A DNA stretch of 55,175 nucleotides from CAZFER01 sp964517495 (GTDB taxonomy: Bacteria > Hinthialibacterota > Hinthialibacteria > Hinthialibacterales > Hinthialibacteraceae): the NCBI GenBank assembly GCA_964517495.1, contig CAZFER010000041.1, positions 1-55,175 of the forward strand. The letters run 5' to 3'. The position numbers and the translations under genes are program-made. Below are positions 43,994 through 52,870 of the stretch, one piece after another. Positions within the stretch are counted from its first letter, which is position 1. Each line of letters begins with the position of its first letter. The notes under the pieces are model-generated. The model saw nothing but the letters and a program-made list of their open reading frames with translations, was not told where the DNA came from and did not search any database.

Positions 43994-46645
43994 CTAATCA
44001 AAGCGGATTCGGAAATCGTCAGCCAGGATATGTCCCCATGGATCGGAGGATTGATCGACAACCTCAATTCTGGCAGTCTGTCCTTTCCATGCTGAAACAT
44101 TCCAACGTTCATGGCGCATTGATTCAGTCCGACGGCCAGTTGAACGCTGGACAATGTTATTGTTGATGATTAAACTCACATAAACCTGATACGGATCATT
44201 CCCTCCACCAACTCGAAACTCAATAAAGTCTCCTTGAAGTTTGAATTCCGGAGATACAAGTTTGCCAGTTACTGAATCTGATCCCTTATAATACGAGTTG
44301 ATAAAATAGTTTCCTTCAAATCCTTGAATCGGGACTTGTCCTTCAAATGGACCACGAGCAGGTTGAGTACCAAACGCTTCGCCCTTTGCTTGCCATTCAC
44401 CATAGTTTCCATCTTCAAAGTTCCAATAATATCCTGGTTCTCGTTTAACCTGAACAATGTGATCCAGATGAACATTCCCTTTCCAATCACGGTCAGCGGC
44501 GAACCATATGGCTTGTTGATTCAACCATGGGTCCATCGACCATCGCTTGAATTGCCACTGGTCCGTATTGCTCCCCCTCATGGTTCTCACAACACGCCAT
44601 CCGCTGACGGTGGCTTCAACAGGGATTTTGGTTGCATCATCAACAAAAGTATAACGAAGATGTTCTGGGCGGATGTAATAAAACGTTTTTCCAACAAGAG
44701 ATTCATTTTCCTGCCGATCGTATATGTGTCGTGCCTGTTTTAACTGCCGAGATTCACCAAGCTGGGTGGTCTGATGAACGGCCAGGCAAAAAATTGACTC
44801 AGTGGAACCAGAGGGAAATGACGCGGCAAATTGCAATTCATCGCCTTCGATAATAAATGGTTCCGATCGAAAGGTTCCCATGTTTTTTGGTGTATGGGTT
44901 GATCCAGCTGCAAACTGTCCTACCGCGGCTTTTTGATCTTCAGGTTCAATGCCAAAAGCGATTCCAGTTTGTTGTATATGGTCATAACCAAGTTCAAAAT
45001 TCCACCGTACTCCAACAATATTGTTTTCTTCATTTAAAAACGTGTGTGGATTCATGGAATCTGAATCAAATGGTGTTGGTTCTTCCACATTTAATGGAGT
45101 GGATAAAACAGTGCCGGTTGGATAATAGATGTGAAGTTGATGAAGCCGTAATGGTTCCTGGTGACGGCCATACGTATGTCGATAGTAACGTTCATCCGCA
45201 CTTCGTTTTCCCTGGCGCGCTTCTTTAAACGAGGGGAAAAAAACAGAAATCATGTTGGGCACTTCCTTTAATGAAACCGGGGTGGAACCACTCATTTCCC
45301 CATGTTTGGGCATTCTTGAATAATGATGAATCCTCAGTCCCATCGGCTGACATTTCTGAATATGTGTGCTGCAAGCAAAGATTGAAGGGGTGAATTCAAT
45401 AGCGATTGCAGCATGAGTTTGACCATCCCATTCTCGAAGCTTTCCCTCGATCGCATGACATGTCGATGCCTCATAATCTGCTTCTGGTATGATTGATGAA
45501 TAGACAAAGGGATACACCACAAGGAGTGCAATACTTAAAAAAATGGTCACTATCCGAACCGGATAAGGAGAAGAGCTGGAATCAAACATCTCTTCCATCC
45601 CTCTTGCCACTAAAATGAGATAAACCGGCAAGGTCGGCAGCAACCAGTAGGTGGCATTTTCTTGATCTGCAAAAGAGAAGAGAATGGATTGGAATATCAA
45701 CAAAGAAGTAACAATAATGGCTGGGATTTGCTGGTCTTTGTTTTGAAGCGAAGCAAGTAAACCCAAAAGCCCAATAAACCCAAATACCAAAACCGTAAAG
45801 GAGGCATTGATTCCACCATTGCCCCAATAGATAAGCGTCTGAATAAACCGTTCTGTCCAAAATCCATTGAGTAACTTGCCTAACGATAAGACCGAAAACG
45901 GTGTTTGAAATCCTGCAATGAGAGGTCCACCTATTATTTCCCATCGGTAGGTAAAAAGCACATAACCAAACAGCATGGGAATCAACGGTATAAACGCAAA
46001 GAAACCAGGGATTTTAGAAAAACTGCTTGTAAATGGAGGATTCTGAATTTTATATAACCAAATACCTATACATGTGAGTCCAATGATTAATGCAAGGATA
46101 AAACCGAGACTACCACATAAAGATAAAATAAACATTGGAATTAAATAGCTGAATTGGTTTAACGGATTGGATAAACGATACAGTGTTTCGATCAAAAAAA
46201 TTGATGTGAATAAATAAGATGGAGAATATTGCCATAGAATCCAGTTATAAGGATGGACAAAAATCAAAACCCAAATGATAGTATATTGCTTGACTGGAAT
46301 CCACTCGTTTATCAACTTGTGCAATCTCCACACAAAAATGGCAGTCAAACCAATTTGAAATATTCCCAACAAGAAAATGCTATCTAATCGAATAATTTCG
46401 GTTGAATAGAGGAATAGAGCGGAGATAAGATGAATATTTTGTAAAGGCAGAAAAACGGCTTGATTGGAGAAGGGATAATTCCTCTCAAAAAAGCCAGTTG
46501 TAAATAACACCGTCAAATAATCCACATCACGAAAAGCATATATAAACGCATCAAAATAAGCCAAGCAAAACAAATGAATGACGGCATACAAACCGAAAAG
46601 CAATACTGGAAGTGTGAAACTTTTGAAACTTTTGAATTTCTTCAC
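43994..46645 (-). CDS. large membrane protein: GT-C-like helices plus two extracellular jelly-roll domains
   Basis: The 883-residue protein has about 10-12 membrane helices in its first 390 residues. The first outer loop (IYAFRDVDYLTVLF) has acidic residues where GT-C glycosyltransferases have their catalytic site. The remainder is outside the membrane. Two related jelly-roll domains are visible: about 525-600 (WNFELGYDHIQQTGIAFG) and about 745-883 (WNFEDGNYGEWQAKGEAFG, then FRVGGGNDPY, WNVSAWKGQTARIEVVD, WGHILADDF). The second pattern is known from planctomycete sugar-binding modules. It may modify and bind surface glycans. A single gene, with a palindrome downstream. Confidence 0.72.
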   Translation of the reverse strand: MKKFKSFKSFTLPVLLFGLYAVIHLFCLAYFDAFIYAFRDVDYLTVLFTTGFFERNYPFSNQAVFLPLQNIHLISALFLYSTEIIRLDSIFLLGIFQIGLTAIFVWRLHKLINEWIPVKQYTIIWVLIFVHPYNWILWQYSPSYLFTSIFLIETLYRLSNPLNQFSYLIPMFILSLCGSLGFILALIIGLTCIGIWLYKIQNPPFTSSFSKIPGFFAFIPLIPMLFGYVLFTYRWEIIGGPLIAGFQTPFSVLSLGKLLNGFWTERFIQTLIYWGNGGINASFTVLVFGFIGLLGLLASLQNKDQQIPAIIVTSLLIFQSILFSFADQENATYWLLPTLPVYLILVARGMEEMFDSSSSPYPVRIVTIFLSIALLVVYPFVYSSIIPEADYEASTCHAIEGKLREWDGQTHAAIAIEFTPSIFACSTHIQKCQPMGLRIHHYSRMPKHGEMSGSTPVSLKEVPNMISVFFPSFKEARQGKRSADERYYRHTYGRHQEPLRLHQLHIYYPTGTVLSTPLNVEEPTPFDSDSMNPHTFLNEENNIVGVRWNFELGYDHIQQTGIAFGIEPEDQKAAVGQFAAGSTHTPKNMGTFRSEPFIIEGDELQFAASFPSGSTESIFCLAVHQTTQLGESRQLKQARHIYDRQENESLVGKTFYYIRPEHLRYTFVDDATKIPVEATVSGWRVVRTMRGSNTDQWQFKRWSMDPWLNQQAIWFAADRDWKGNVHLDHIVQVKREPGYYWNFEDGNYGEWQAKGEAFGTQPARGPFEGQVPIQGFEGNYFINSYYKGSDSVTGKLVSPEFKLQGDFIEFRVGGGNDPYQVYVSLIINNNIVQRSTGRRTESMRHERWNVSAWKGQTARIEVVDQSSDPWGHILADDFRIRFD

Positions 46646-46803
46646 CTTCTTTTTTTATCCTTATACCGCTATTCAATTCAATCATAGACGATTTGTATTT
46701 GTCTTAAAACCAATGGATTCAAATAATAAGGCGATTTATGGGTTTAATCTATCGACGCTGATCTATTTTTGGCCTACTATTATAGGCAATTAAAGATTGT
46801 TTA

Positions 46804-46991
46804 GTAGTTGGTCAGCCATTTGAAGCACCATTCCCCTCCCAAGATTGGGAGGGGCTAGGGGAGGGTTGATAAGTATATGTTGAGTAAGAGCCTTTAACCC
46901 CCTCCTAACCTCCCCCATTTTACTAGGGGAGGAATAGTGCGACCAATCATAGTTTTTACTTCCTTTCCACTTCATATGGCTGACACGTTAC
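46804..46991. repeat. MITE-like repeat, copy 2, with GTTTA target duplication
   Basis: A 188-base copy of the element at 42574-42762. Left end GTAGTTGGTCAGCCATTTG; the reverse complement of the right end begins GTAACGTGTCAGCCATATG. GTTTA flanks both sides directly (46799-46803 and 46992-46996), consistent with a 5-base target duplication. Internal hairpin CCCCTCCCAAGATTGGGAGGGG and a second G/C hairpin are shared with copy 1. No coding capacity; a mobile, non-autonomous element is inferred. Confidence 0.78.
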
Positions 46992-47019
46992 GTTTAATAT
47001 AATTAAGGTGCAATGCTCT

Positions 47020-47631
47020 ATGAAAATCATGGATGGCGATAGGCGTGATTTCTTGAAAAACATGGCTTCCATTGCGGGATGTTCTCTCTTGTTTTCAGCT
47101 TGCAGCACTCTGCAAAAAGATCGTGAAGCCCGTTTTGTGAAAATAAACCCCGAAATTCACTGGGCCAGGCGCAAAGAGTGGCATGGAAAAGAGTATGTTT
47201 TCGCGGTCGTTCAATATGGCGATTTTACTCTAATGGTGCAACGCAACACACCCATCGGGTGGACTCTCCCCGGTGGAGTTTTTCAACCTCGGGTATATGG
47301 GCGTAAATCTCCCAAGGGTTCGGATCTGGTTGCCTCCGCAGCCGATTTTGTTTTGATGGAAGCGAGTGTACCTGTGGTTTTAAGTAAAGCGGTTATCTTT
47401 GCCTATGGTTATGCCATCGACCAAATTAAAAATGAAACCTATCTGGCTCATTGGCTAAGTATGGCCCCCGCCAGCACATATCCACCCGTTCCCCATGCCA
47501 ATCTTCGTTCCACCACGGATGCCAAATGGGTAACGATGGATGATCCCAAACTGGGAAAATGCCTGCGCCAGCGGGTGAATGAATCCAAAACCGCTGGCGA
47601 AGGTTCATCTGTCATGATTAAATCCTGTTAA
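47020..47631 (+). CDS. Tat-type lipoprotein with degenerate Nudix-like core
   Basis: About 203 residues from ATG 47020, AAGGTG nine bases upstream. DRRDFLK is a twin-arginine motif, followed by a short hydrophobic core and Cys28 in LLFSACS, a near-lipobox. The mature part has the Nudix-fold order: FAVVQYGDFTLMVQR, GWTLPGGVF, then DFVLMEASVPV where the Nudix box Glu residues (REUxEExGU) should be, and they are missing. It is probably folded, exported and lipidated, and not a classic pyrophosphohydrolase. The MITE copy ends 28 bases upstream, so its expression may be affected. Confidence 0.65.
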   Translation: MKIMDGDRRDFLKNMASIAGCSLLFSACSTLQKDREARFVKINPEIHWARRKEWHGKEYVFAVVQYGDFTLMVQRNTPIGWTLPGGVFQPRVYGRKSPKGSDLVASAADFVLMEASVPVVLSKAVIFAYGYAIDQIKNETYLAHWLSMAPASTYPPVPHANLRSTTDAKWVTMDDPKLGKCLRQRVNESKTAGEGSSVMIKSC

Positions 47632-47645
47632 GAGATAATTCTCTC

Positions 47646-48419
47646 TCAAACATTCAATAAACTTTCCGGAATAGTGGTCTGAGTGGAAGTTCTACCATTT
47701 GTTTTGCTTAAATGGGTTTGTGGTCCAACAACCACTTCTCCACCTTTGGGTTGTGTCACAAAGTTTGAATGCCCAAGTACAATCATCTTTCGTGGTCCGG
47801 GAATTACCGACTTCACCCACGAACGAAACAGGACGGGTTGATGATCGGGTATATAGGCGGTAACTTCCAAAAGTGTTTCCGGTCTTAATGGAATTCGGAT
47901 CTCATGATAATTGGGAATAACAATTACCAGTCCTATGGAATCATTGTCCACCAAATGTCCCCACACCACCATATTTTGATATTCCAAATATTTCAACAAG
48001 AGCCGTGTTCCTGGAGTAAGTTGGGTAGTGGAATGAATACCATCAGAGGGCGTAATTCCTTTCCCAAACAATTTTTCCCGGATGGCCGTTATCAATTTTT
48101 TCCGAACATCTTTCGAAATTTTATAGACTGATCGTTCAAATCGGTCTTGTTCAAATAACAAACGAGTAAGAGGTTTGATTTTATGCTTTCTGGCAATGAG
48201 GTATAGAAAGTTTGTTTCACGTTTGTTCAAACGATAACGATTGGCCATTTCGAAAAAACGTTTTTTTTCACCTTGTTGGTTTTTCTGGACAAGGGCGTAA
48301 TTTTTGAACACAAACCAAATTAACACAATAATGACAGCCAGACTTAATCCGAATAAAACAGGCGCTAATGCCTCCCAATCCTGATTGGGATTGAAAAGAT
48401 TGAACGGTAGGCGGTTCAT
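47646..48419 (-). CDS. membrane-anchored protein with weak PilZ/YcgR-like similarity
   Basis: About 257 residues from ATG 48419, GGGGGTG six bases upstream; the longer frame to 48497 is not supported. One membrane helix is at about residues 19-40 (PVLFGLSLAVIIVLIWFVF). A helical part (RYRLNKRETNFLYLIARKHKI) follows, then a beta-rich part (LTPGTRLLLKYLEYQNMVVWG...NDSIGLVIVIP...FRSWVKSVI). The order recalls YcgR-type PilZ proteins that bind cyclic di-GMP, but the R-x-x-x-R and D/N-x-S-x-x-G residues are not all in place, so binding is doubtful. Function unknown. Confidence 0.6.
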   Translation of the reverse strand: MNRLPFNLFNPNQDWEALAPVLFGLSLAVIIVLIWFVFKNYALVQKNQQGEKKRFFEMANRYRLNKRETNFLYLIARKHKIKPLTRLLFEQDRFERSVYKISKDVRKKLITAIREKLFGKGITPSDGIHSTTQLTPGTRLLLKYLEYQNMVVWGHLVDNDSIGLVIVIPNYHEIRIPLRPETLLEVTAYIPDHQPVLFRSWVKSVIPGPRKMIVLGHSNFVTQPKGGEVVVGPQTHLSKTNGRTSTQTTIPESLLNV

Positions 48420-48672
48420 TGTCCGCACCCCCTTTCGCGGCAGTCTATTTGCCTTGCCCCTATATAATATTATAGCAATAAACAGGAATGTTGCCATCTT
48501 TTTTTAATGTATTTCGAAAATATGTAGGAGAGTAATTATAAATTAAACAAAAGAAATATTGAACTTGTAGTTTTAACTGCGCATTCCATATCTTGGCTGT
48601 TCTTCTTTTCTGCGTCTCTTATTATCCCATGGAATGTTGGAGACAATGGATTAGTAATCGTATTCTTTGGAC

Positions 48673-48702
48673 AAAAAAAAGGGGCGAAATACTTCGCCCC
48701 TT
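48673..48702 (-). terminator. intrinsic terminator of the DUF1080 gene
   Basis: On the minus strand AAGGGGCGAA (from 48702) pairs with TTCGCCCCTT, and eight T follow (plus-strand A, 48673-48680). It lies about 25 bases beyond the stop at 48726. Confidence 0.9.
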
Positions 48703-48725
48703 GATAGAGTTTTTGGTTGTTTCGG

Positions 48726-49385
48726 TTATTTATCCTCGAGTTCTTTGATCCGAATGTTTTTGAATTGGACGGCTTTTTTGTAATCATTGCGCTGAATGGC
48801 AATATGACCTTCTTTGTGTTGATGCTTCAAACCTTCAACATCAGAAAGATCAACGCCATCCTGAACCACTTCGCCATTAATGGTGACCCACAATTTCGGG
48901 GCGACATATTTAATTTCCACTGGATACCATTTCTGGAGTTCCAATTTGACCTCTGTTTTAGGGGCAATTTTTCCGCCCTTGTCATCCATAATGGCGCCTG
49001 TTTTCTTGACGTCTTTCTTTTCCTCTTCCGCATTTAACTGGATTTCGATAGCGGATTTATAAATTTCCTTCGGGGCAGTATGAATCAAAATCCCGCTATT
49101 GGATTTCTTCTCTTCAAATTTAAAGTCCAAGCGTAAGATAAAGTTTTTGAACTTGTCTTTGGTAATGACGCCCCAGTAATCCCAGCCGCCGACGATCATC
49201 ACACCGTCTTTGACTTCCGGGCCGGCTTTTTCCATCCCTTGGATGGTCCAGCCTTTCAGATCTTTACCATTGAAAAGGGATTTGAAACCTTCTTCCTCTT
49301 CGGCAGCGACAGAAACAATGGGTGAAACACTCAATAACAACGCAGCAATGATGAATAACCGTAAGCTTGTGACTCGATAAGACAT
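48726..49385 (-). CDS. secreted DUF1080 (3-keto-disaccharide hydrolase-like) protein
   Basis: A 219-residue protein with a signal peptide (LRLFIIAALLLSVSPIVSVAA, cleavage near 28). SLFNGKDLKGWTIQG, FILRLDFKFEE, NSGILIH and the end YKKAVQFKNIRIKEL are the DUF1080 pattern; members are jelly-roll proteins linked to breakdown of 3-keto sugars. The spacer EKKSNSGI matches the conserved loop. GGAGGAGA precedes the ATG. It is monocistronic with a good terminator, and its C-terminal sequence is echoed by the remnant at 49535-49588. Confidence 0.88.
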   Translation of the reverse strand: MSYRVTSLRLFIIAALLLSVSPIVSVAAEEEEGFKSLFNGKDLKGWTIQGMEKAGPEVKDGVMIVGGWDYWGVITKDKFKNFILRLDFKFEEKKSNSGILIHTAPKEIYKSAIEIQLNAEEEKKDVKKTGAIMDDKGGKIAPKTEVKLELQKWYPVEIKYVAPKLWVTINGEVVQDGVDLSDVEGLKHQHKEGHIAIQRNDYKKAVQFKNIRIKELEDK

Positions 49386-49534
49386 AAAATCTCCTCCGAT
49401 TCTATAGTGGAATATGGTTTGATTGTCAGGGTAGCCGTTACAACCAGTGTTGTTGCGATCCCCTGCAAAGGTTTTTTAAGTATGTATCCAAAAAAGGCAC
49501 TTTTTTCAAGGAGTTCGTGACCTTTTTTACTATT

Positions 49535-49588
49535 TTACTCCGAAAGTGCCTTAATCCGAATGTTTCTGAGATAGGTTGCTTTTTTCAT
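49535..49588 (-). pseudogene. remnant of a DUF1080 C-terminus after the sulfatase-like gene
   Basis: Minus strand MKKATYLRNIRIKALSE then TAA, overlapping the sulfatase stop as ATGA. It closely follows the end of the intact DUF1080 protein (KKAVQFKNIRIKELEDK). No longer DUF1080 frame precedes it. It is best read as the tail of a lost DUF1080 gene whose front was replaced when the sulfatase gene arrived or by a deletion. A translated 17-residue peptide is possible but less likely. Confidence 0.55.
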
Positions 49589-51324
49589 TGTTCTTCTTCT
49601 TGTTTTCGGTTTGAGCCGATATATCCCAAATGTTCAAGGTTTTCCCGGTCGCGATCGGTCAATAGTATGTTTTCTTGATTCGTGTTAGGAGATATATAGG
49701 TGTCCCGAATGGTTGCGGTGGCATCCAAATGTTGTTTGAGCATGGATTGATAGTGAGCTTGGTCAGGCTTATCCAGTTCAATAATATTGTTTTTTTCCAG
49801 CGGATCATTTTCGAGAGTATAAAATTCCCACTCGTCTTTTTGGTTCCACCAAATCAACTTTTTGTGTTTAAATAGGATGGCATCTTTATCCGATTCATGA
49901 ACTTGAGGTTCCAAACCACCACCGTGGTGTAAATACAAGGGACGGGATTCTGGATTATCTGGTAGATCCTTATTTATAAAAGGCATCATGCTAATACCTT
50001 GCTTGAAGGGAATATCCTCCCATCCGAAATAGCCAATCATGGTAGGGAAAATATCAGCATGTGTCATGGGATGATTGACTTGATCACCCAGTGGAAAGAC
50101 ACCGGGCCGAGAGACAATCGATACGGTCTGTACACTTTCTTCATACAATTTAGCGCCATGACCGTTCCAGCCGTGCTCCCAAAATTCTTCGCCATGATCG
50201 GACAACAGCCAAATCAAACTGTGATTAAGCAGGCCTTGTTGGCATAACTCTTTTAATATCAAACCGATACGACGATCGTCGATGGTAATTTCTGCGCAAT
50301 AAGCGTCTAATTCATCATATTCATATTTGCCCTTGTACATGGTTTTCCATGGAGCAGCGGGTTCATAAGGTTGGTGAGGTGCGATGTAATGCAAGTAGAG
50401 GAAAAAGGGTTCATCCAATTTTTGCAATTGCTTTAGGCCATATGGGGTTACCTCATCCTCCGAAACCGGGCAGATGTAAGAGTCAAATCCCCGGGAAAAT
50501 CCAAAGGCTTTGGTGATTTGTGAATTACTGGATACAGCAGCGGTGGAGTAACCCGCTTTTTTAAAGGATTCCGCCATAAGCGGAATGCTGGGATAAAGAA
50601 TGGCGCCATCAAGCGCGTGGCGAGTTGCACCATGTGCTTTAGGTTGTAAACCGGTGAAAATACTTCCAACACTTGGCCGGGTGGAACAGGAAGCACCATA
50701 GGAATTTTTAAATAAAACACCCAAAGATGCCAAAATTTCAGAATGGGGTGCGATTACATCTGGATGGCCATACGCTGGGAGATGATCACGGCGCAAGGTA
50801 TCGATCATTAGAAAAACAACATTGTCTTTATCCGTTTTTTTCCCCCGTATCGGAGGTTCGCCTCCAAACAGTTTAGAGATAAAAGAGGGCTGGGGAATTT
50901 TAGGTTCAATGACTGCTCCTTCTGAAGGAAGAAGAAGCACTTCAGGACGGCAGGAACGAAGTTGCTTTGTGGTTAAATTCAATGTACCTTCATATTTCAA
51001 TTTGCAACCAATTTGAAAAGGTGGATTTGAGGGGATCGAAGATTGTAAATCACCATTTGAATTCACATAAAACCAATCAGTTGTCCAGTTGTTGAACTTG
51101 ACACTCTGTAAATGAAATTTGATATTCCCTTCTGGGGTAAATTGAATCGGATCAGATAGATACTTAAATAGTACCAACTTGGAATCTTCGATGATTTCAT
51201 ACCCAGTGGGATACAAACCAGTGATTTGAATCGGATTATACTTCACCAATTCACCGGCTTGGCCAGTGTGCATCAAGGGTAACAATGAGAATATGACGAG
51301 GTAGAAATGCGATCTGGGATTCAT
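49585..51324 (-). CDS. secreted sulfatase-like (alkaline phosphatase superfamily) hydrolase
   Basis: A 579-residue protein with a signal peptide (HFYLVIFSLLPLMHTGQA). About 160 residues of beta-rich N-terminal domain precede the catalytic domain: NVVFLMIDTLRRDHLPAYG (metal Asp), the nucleophile region YGASCSTRPSVGSIFTG, and WLLSDHGEEFWEHGWNGHG (metal Asp/His). The usual formylglycine C-x-P-x-R is missing: in register with PS-x-x-S-x-x-TG the nucleophile position is Thr, as in phospho-transferases of this superfamily. It probably cleaves or transfers a phosphate or sulfate ester on the surface; the substrate is unknown. It converges on nothing; the DUF1080 remnant follows. Confidence 0.8.
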   Translation of the reverse strand: MNPRSHFYLVIFSLLPLMHTGQAGELVKYNPIQITGLYPTGYEIIEDSKLVLFKYLSDPIQFTPEGNIKFHLQSVKFNNWTTDWFYVNSNGDLQSSIPSNPPFQIGCKLKYEGTLNLTTKQLRSCRPEVLLLPSEGAVIEPKIPQPSFISKLFGGEPPIRGKKTDKDNVVFLMIDTLRRDHLPAYGHPDVIAPHSEILASLGVLFKNSYGASCSTRPSVGSIFTGLQPKAHGATRHALDGAILYPSIPLMAESFKKAGYSTAAVSSNSQITKAFGFSRGFDSYICPVSEDEVTPYGLKQLQKLDEPFFLYLHYIAPHQPYEPAAPWKTMYKGKYEYDELDAYCAEITIDDRRIGLILKELCQQGLLNHSLIWLLSDHGEEFWEHGWNGHGAKLYEESVQTVSIVSRPGVFPLGDQVNHPMTHADIFPTMIGYFGWEDIPFKQGISMMPFINKDLPDNPESRPLYLHHGGGLEPQVHESDKDAILFKHKKLIWWNQKDEWEFYTLENDPLEKNNIIELDKPDQAHYQSMLKQHLDATATIRDTYISPNTNQENILLTDRDRENLEHLGYIGSNRKQEEEQ

Positions 51325-51522
51325 AAAACAATTCGCTTCTATTAGGACTTAGCCTTAATTATACCTTTAAAAGAGATTTTGCGTCATCCATGTTCGCGCT
51401 TTTCACCTTTAGCGCGAAGGTTTTTTCCGTCATACTACCGGCTATCTTTAAGTTTACACAAACAGAATCGTTGCGGGTCGGCAACGGGCTAAAAGAATGG
51501 TTGAAATTCAGGATGAATGGCT

Positions 51523-51858
51523 ATGAATGAAGCAAATCAGGAAATGATCACAATCGAAGCCAAACAACTCAATGAATTGAAATGCCGTTTGGAGGATGTG
51601 GAAGAACATCGGCGGGGATTGTTGGTCCACACCCAAAATCTTGAACATCTGGTTAAGGAAGCGGTCAAGCACGCTCGAAACCTCGAAGATGCGCTACAAA
51701 AAAGCATTACCCATATCAACAACTTGGAACAATCACTTCAGGAAAAAGAGAGTGATCTTAAGCAAACTCAAAAAGTGATGGAAGAACTAAAAGCGCGTTG
51801 TTACCGCTATGAACAGATGCTGCGTGATCATGGTGAAATTATTGGGGGGACGGATTGA
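51523..51858 (+). CDS. small coiled-coil protein
   Basis: About 111 residues from ATG 51523 (MNEANQEMITIEAKQL), AGGA nine bases upstream; an ATG six bases earlier is too close to it. Almost the whole protein is Leu/Glu/Lys heptads (LNELKCRLEDVEEHRRG, NLEDALQKSITHINNLEQSL, DLKQTQKVMEELKARC), so a long coiled coil is expected. No membrane segment. It ends two bases before the methyltransferase start (TGA-T-ATG), so they are one transcription unit and may be partners. Function unknown. Confidence 0.7.
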   Translation: MNEANQEMITIEAKQLNELKCRLEDVEEHRRGLLVHTQNLEHLVKEAVKHARNLEDALQKSITHINNLEQSLQEKESDLKQTQKVMEELKARCYRYEQMLRDHGEIIGGTD

Positions 51859-51859
51859 T

Positions 51860-52792
51860 ATGCTCTTCCATTCCCATGAATCGGCTTATCAAAAATTGGT
51901 CGCCTTGGAAGGTGAACGATGGGGAGAGGAAAAAGGGGATACCCGCCTTTCGTGGTTTGATTCACCCATGATTTACCGCTATATCAATCGGCAAATCAGT
52001 GGTAAACCCCATGTTGATTGGATGGATTACATTAAAAAGAACTATTTCAAAAAACCTGCAGAATTGGGGCTTACAGCAGGCTGTGGGCATGGAGATGCAG
52101 AACGGCACATTTTAAAACGGAATATCACTCATAAGATGGATGCCTTTGATATAAGCCCCAAAGCCATTGAATTAGCAAAAGATAGACTAAAAAACGAACC
52201 TTATGCAGAGAAGGTTCGATACTTCGTGGGTGATGCCAATTATTTGGAAAAAGCCCCTCTTGCGGATAGTTATGATGTGATTTTTGGGGTTATGTCTCTT
52301 CATCATTTTGCCTATTTGGAGAATTGCCTGGATCATTTATCCAAACATTTGAAACCTGGAGGCTATTTTATTGCCGATGAATTCATTGGACCCGACCGTT
52401 TCCAGTGGAGTGATGCGCAAGTGGATGCAGCCAATCGTATTTTGGCGTGTTTCCCTCTTGAACTAAGGCGCTATATTTTGAATGAGAAAGAATATAAACA
52501 CACCATCCCACGTCCCACAGTGAAGGAAATGGAGAAATATCAGGCATTTGAAGCAGTCTGCTCAGAGCGGATCATCCCTGCGATCAAAGAGCGGTTTCAG
52601 GTGATTGAGATTAAATATTATGGCGGGACGGTGCTTCATCTGTTGTTCGAAGGTATCATGGACAATTTTAGGGAAGAATGGGACAGAGAGCACGCTTTAA
52701 TGGTCCGTATGGCGATTGAAACAGAACATCTATTGTTGGATAACGGCGTTTTACCCCATGATCATGCCCTTATTATTGCCAAGAAAGTGTGA
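51860..52792 (+). CDS. SAM-dependent methyltransferase
   Basis: About 310 residues from ATG 51860, immediately after the coiled-coil gene, with GGGGGG upstream; the longer frame from 51809 overlaps that gene. AELGLTAGCGHGDAE is the SAM-binding motif I, followed by MDAFDISPKAIELAK, FVGDANYLE, YDVIFGVMSLHHF and HLKPGGYFIADEF. This is a class I fold of the Methyltransf_11/25 group. The C-terminal 100 residues are specific and carry no known domain. The substrate is unknown. Confidence 0.85.
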   Translation: MLFHSHESAYQKLVALEGERWGEEKGDTRLSWFDSPMIYRYINRQISGKPHVDWMDYIKKNYFKKPAELGLTAGCGHGDAERHILKRNITHKMDAFDISPKAIELAKDRLKNEPYAEKVRYFVGDANYLEKAPLADSYDVIFGVMSLHHFAYLENCLDHLSKHLKPGGYFIADEFIGPDRFQWSDAQVDAANRILACFPLELRRYILNEKEYKHTIPRPTVKEMEKYQAFEAVCSERIIPAIKERFQVIEIKYYGGTVLHLLFEGIMDNFREEWDREHALMVRMAIETEHLLLDNGVLPHDHALIIAKKV

Positions 52793-52813
52793 AAATATCG
52801 ATTAAAATAAAAC

Positions 52814-52842
52814 AGGAGATGGATAAAGTATATCCATCTCCT
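52814..52842. terminator. hairpin between convergent genes
   Basis: AGGAGATGGATA (52814-52825) and TATCCATCTCCT (52831-52842) form a perfect 12-base stem with a 5-base loop. The T-rich side is on the minus strand (GTTTTATTTT), so it fits best as the pseudopilin gene's terminator, possibly also serving the methyltransferase unit. Confidence 0.75.
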
Positions 52843-52870
52843 TATGTTTCAATAGCTTACTAACTTATTA

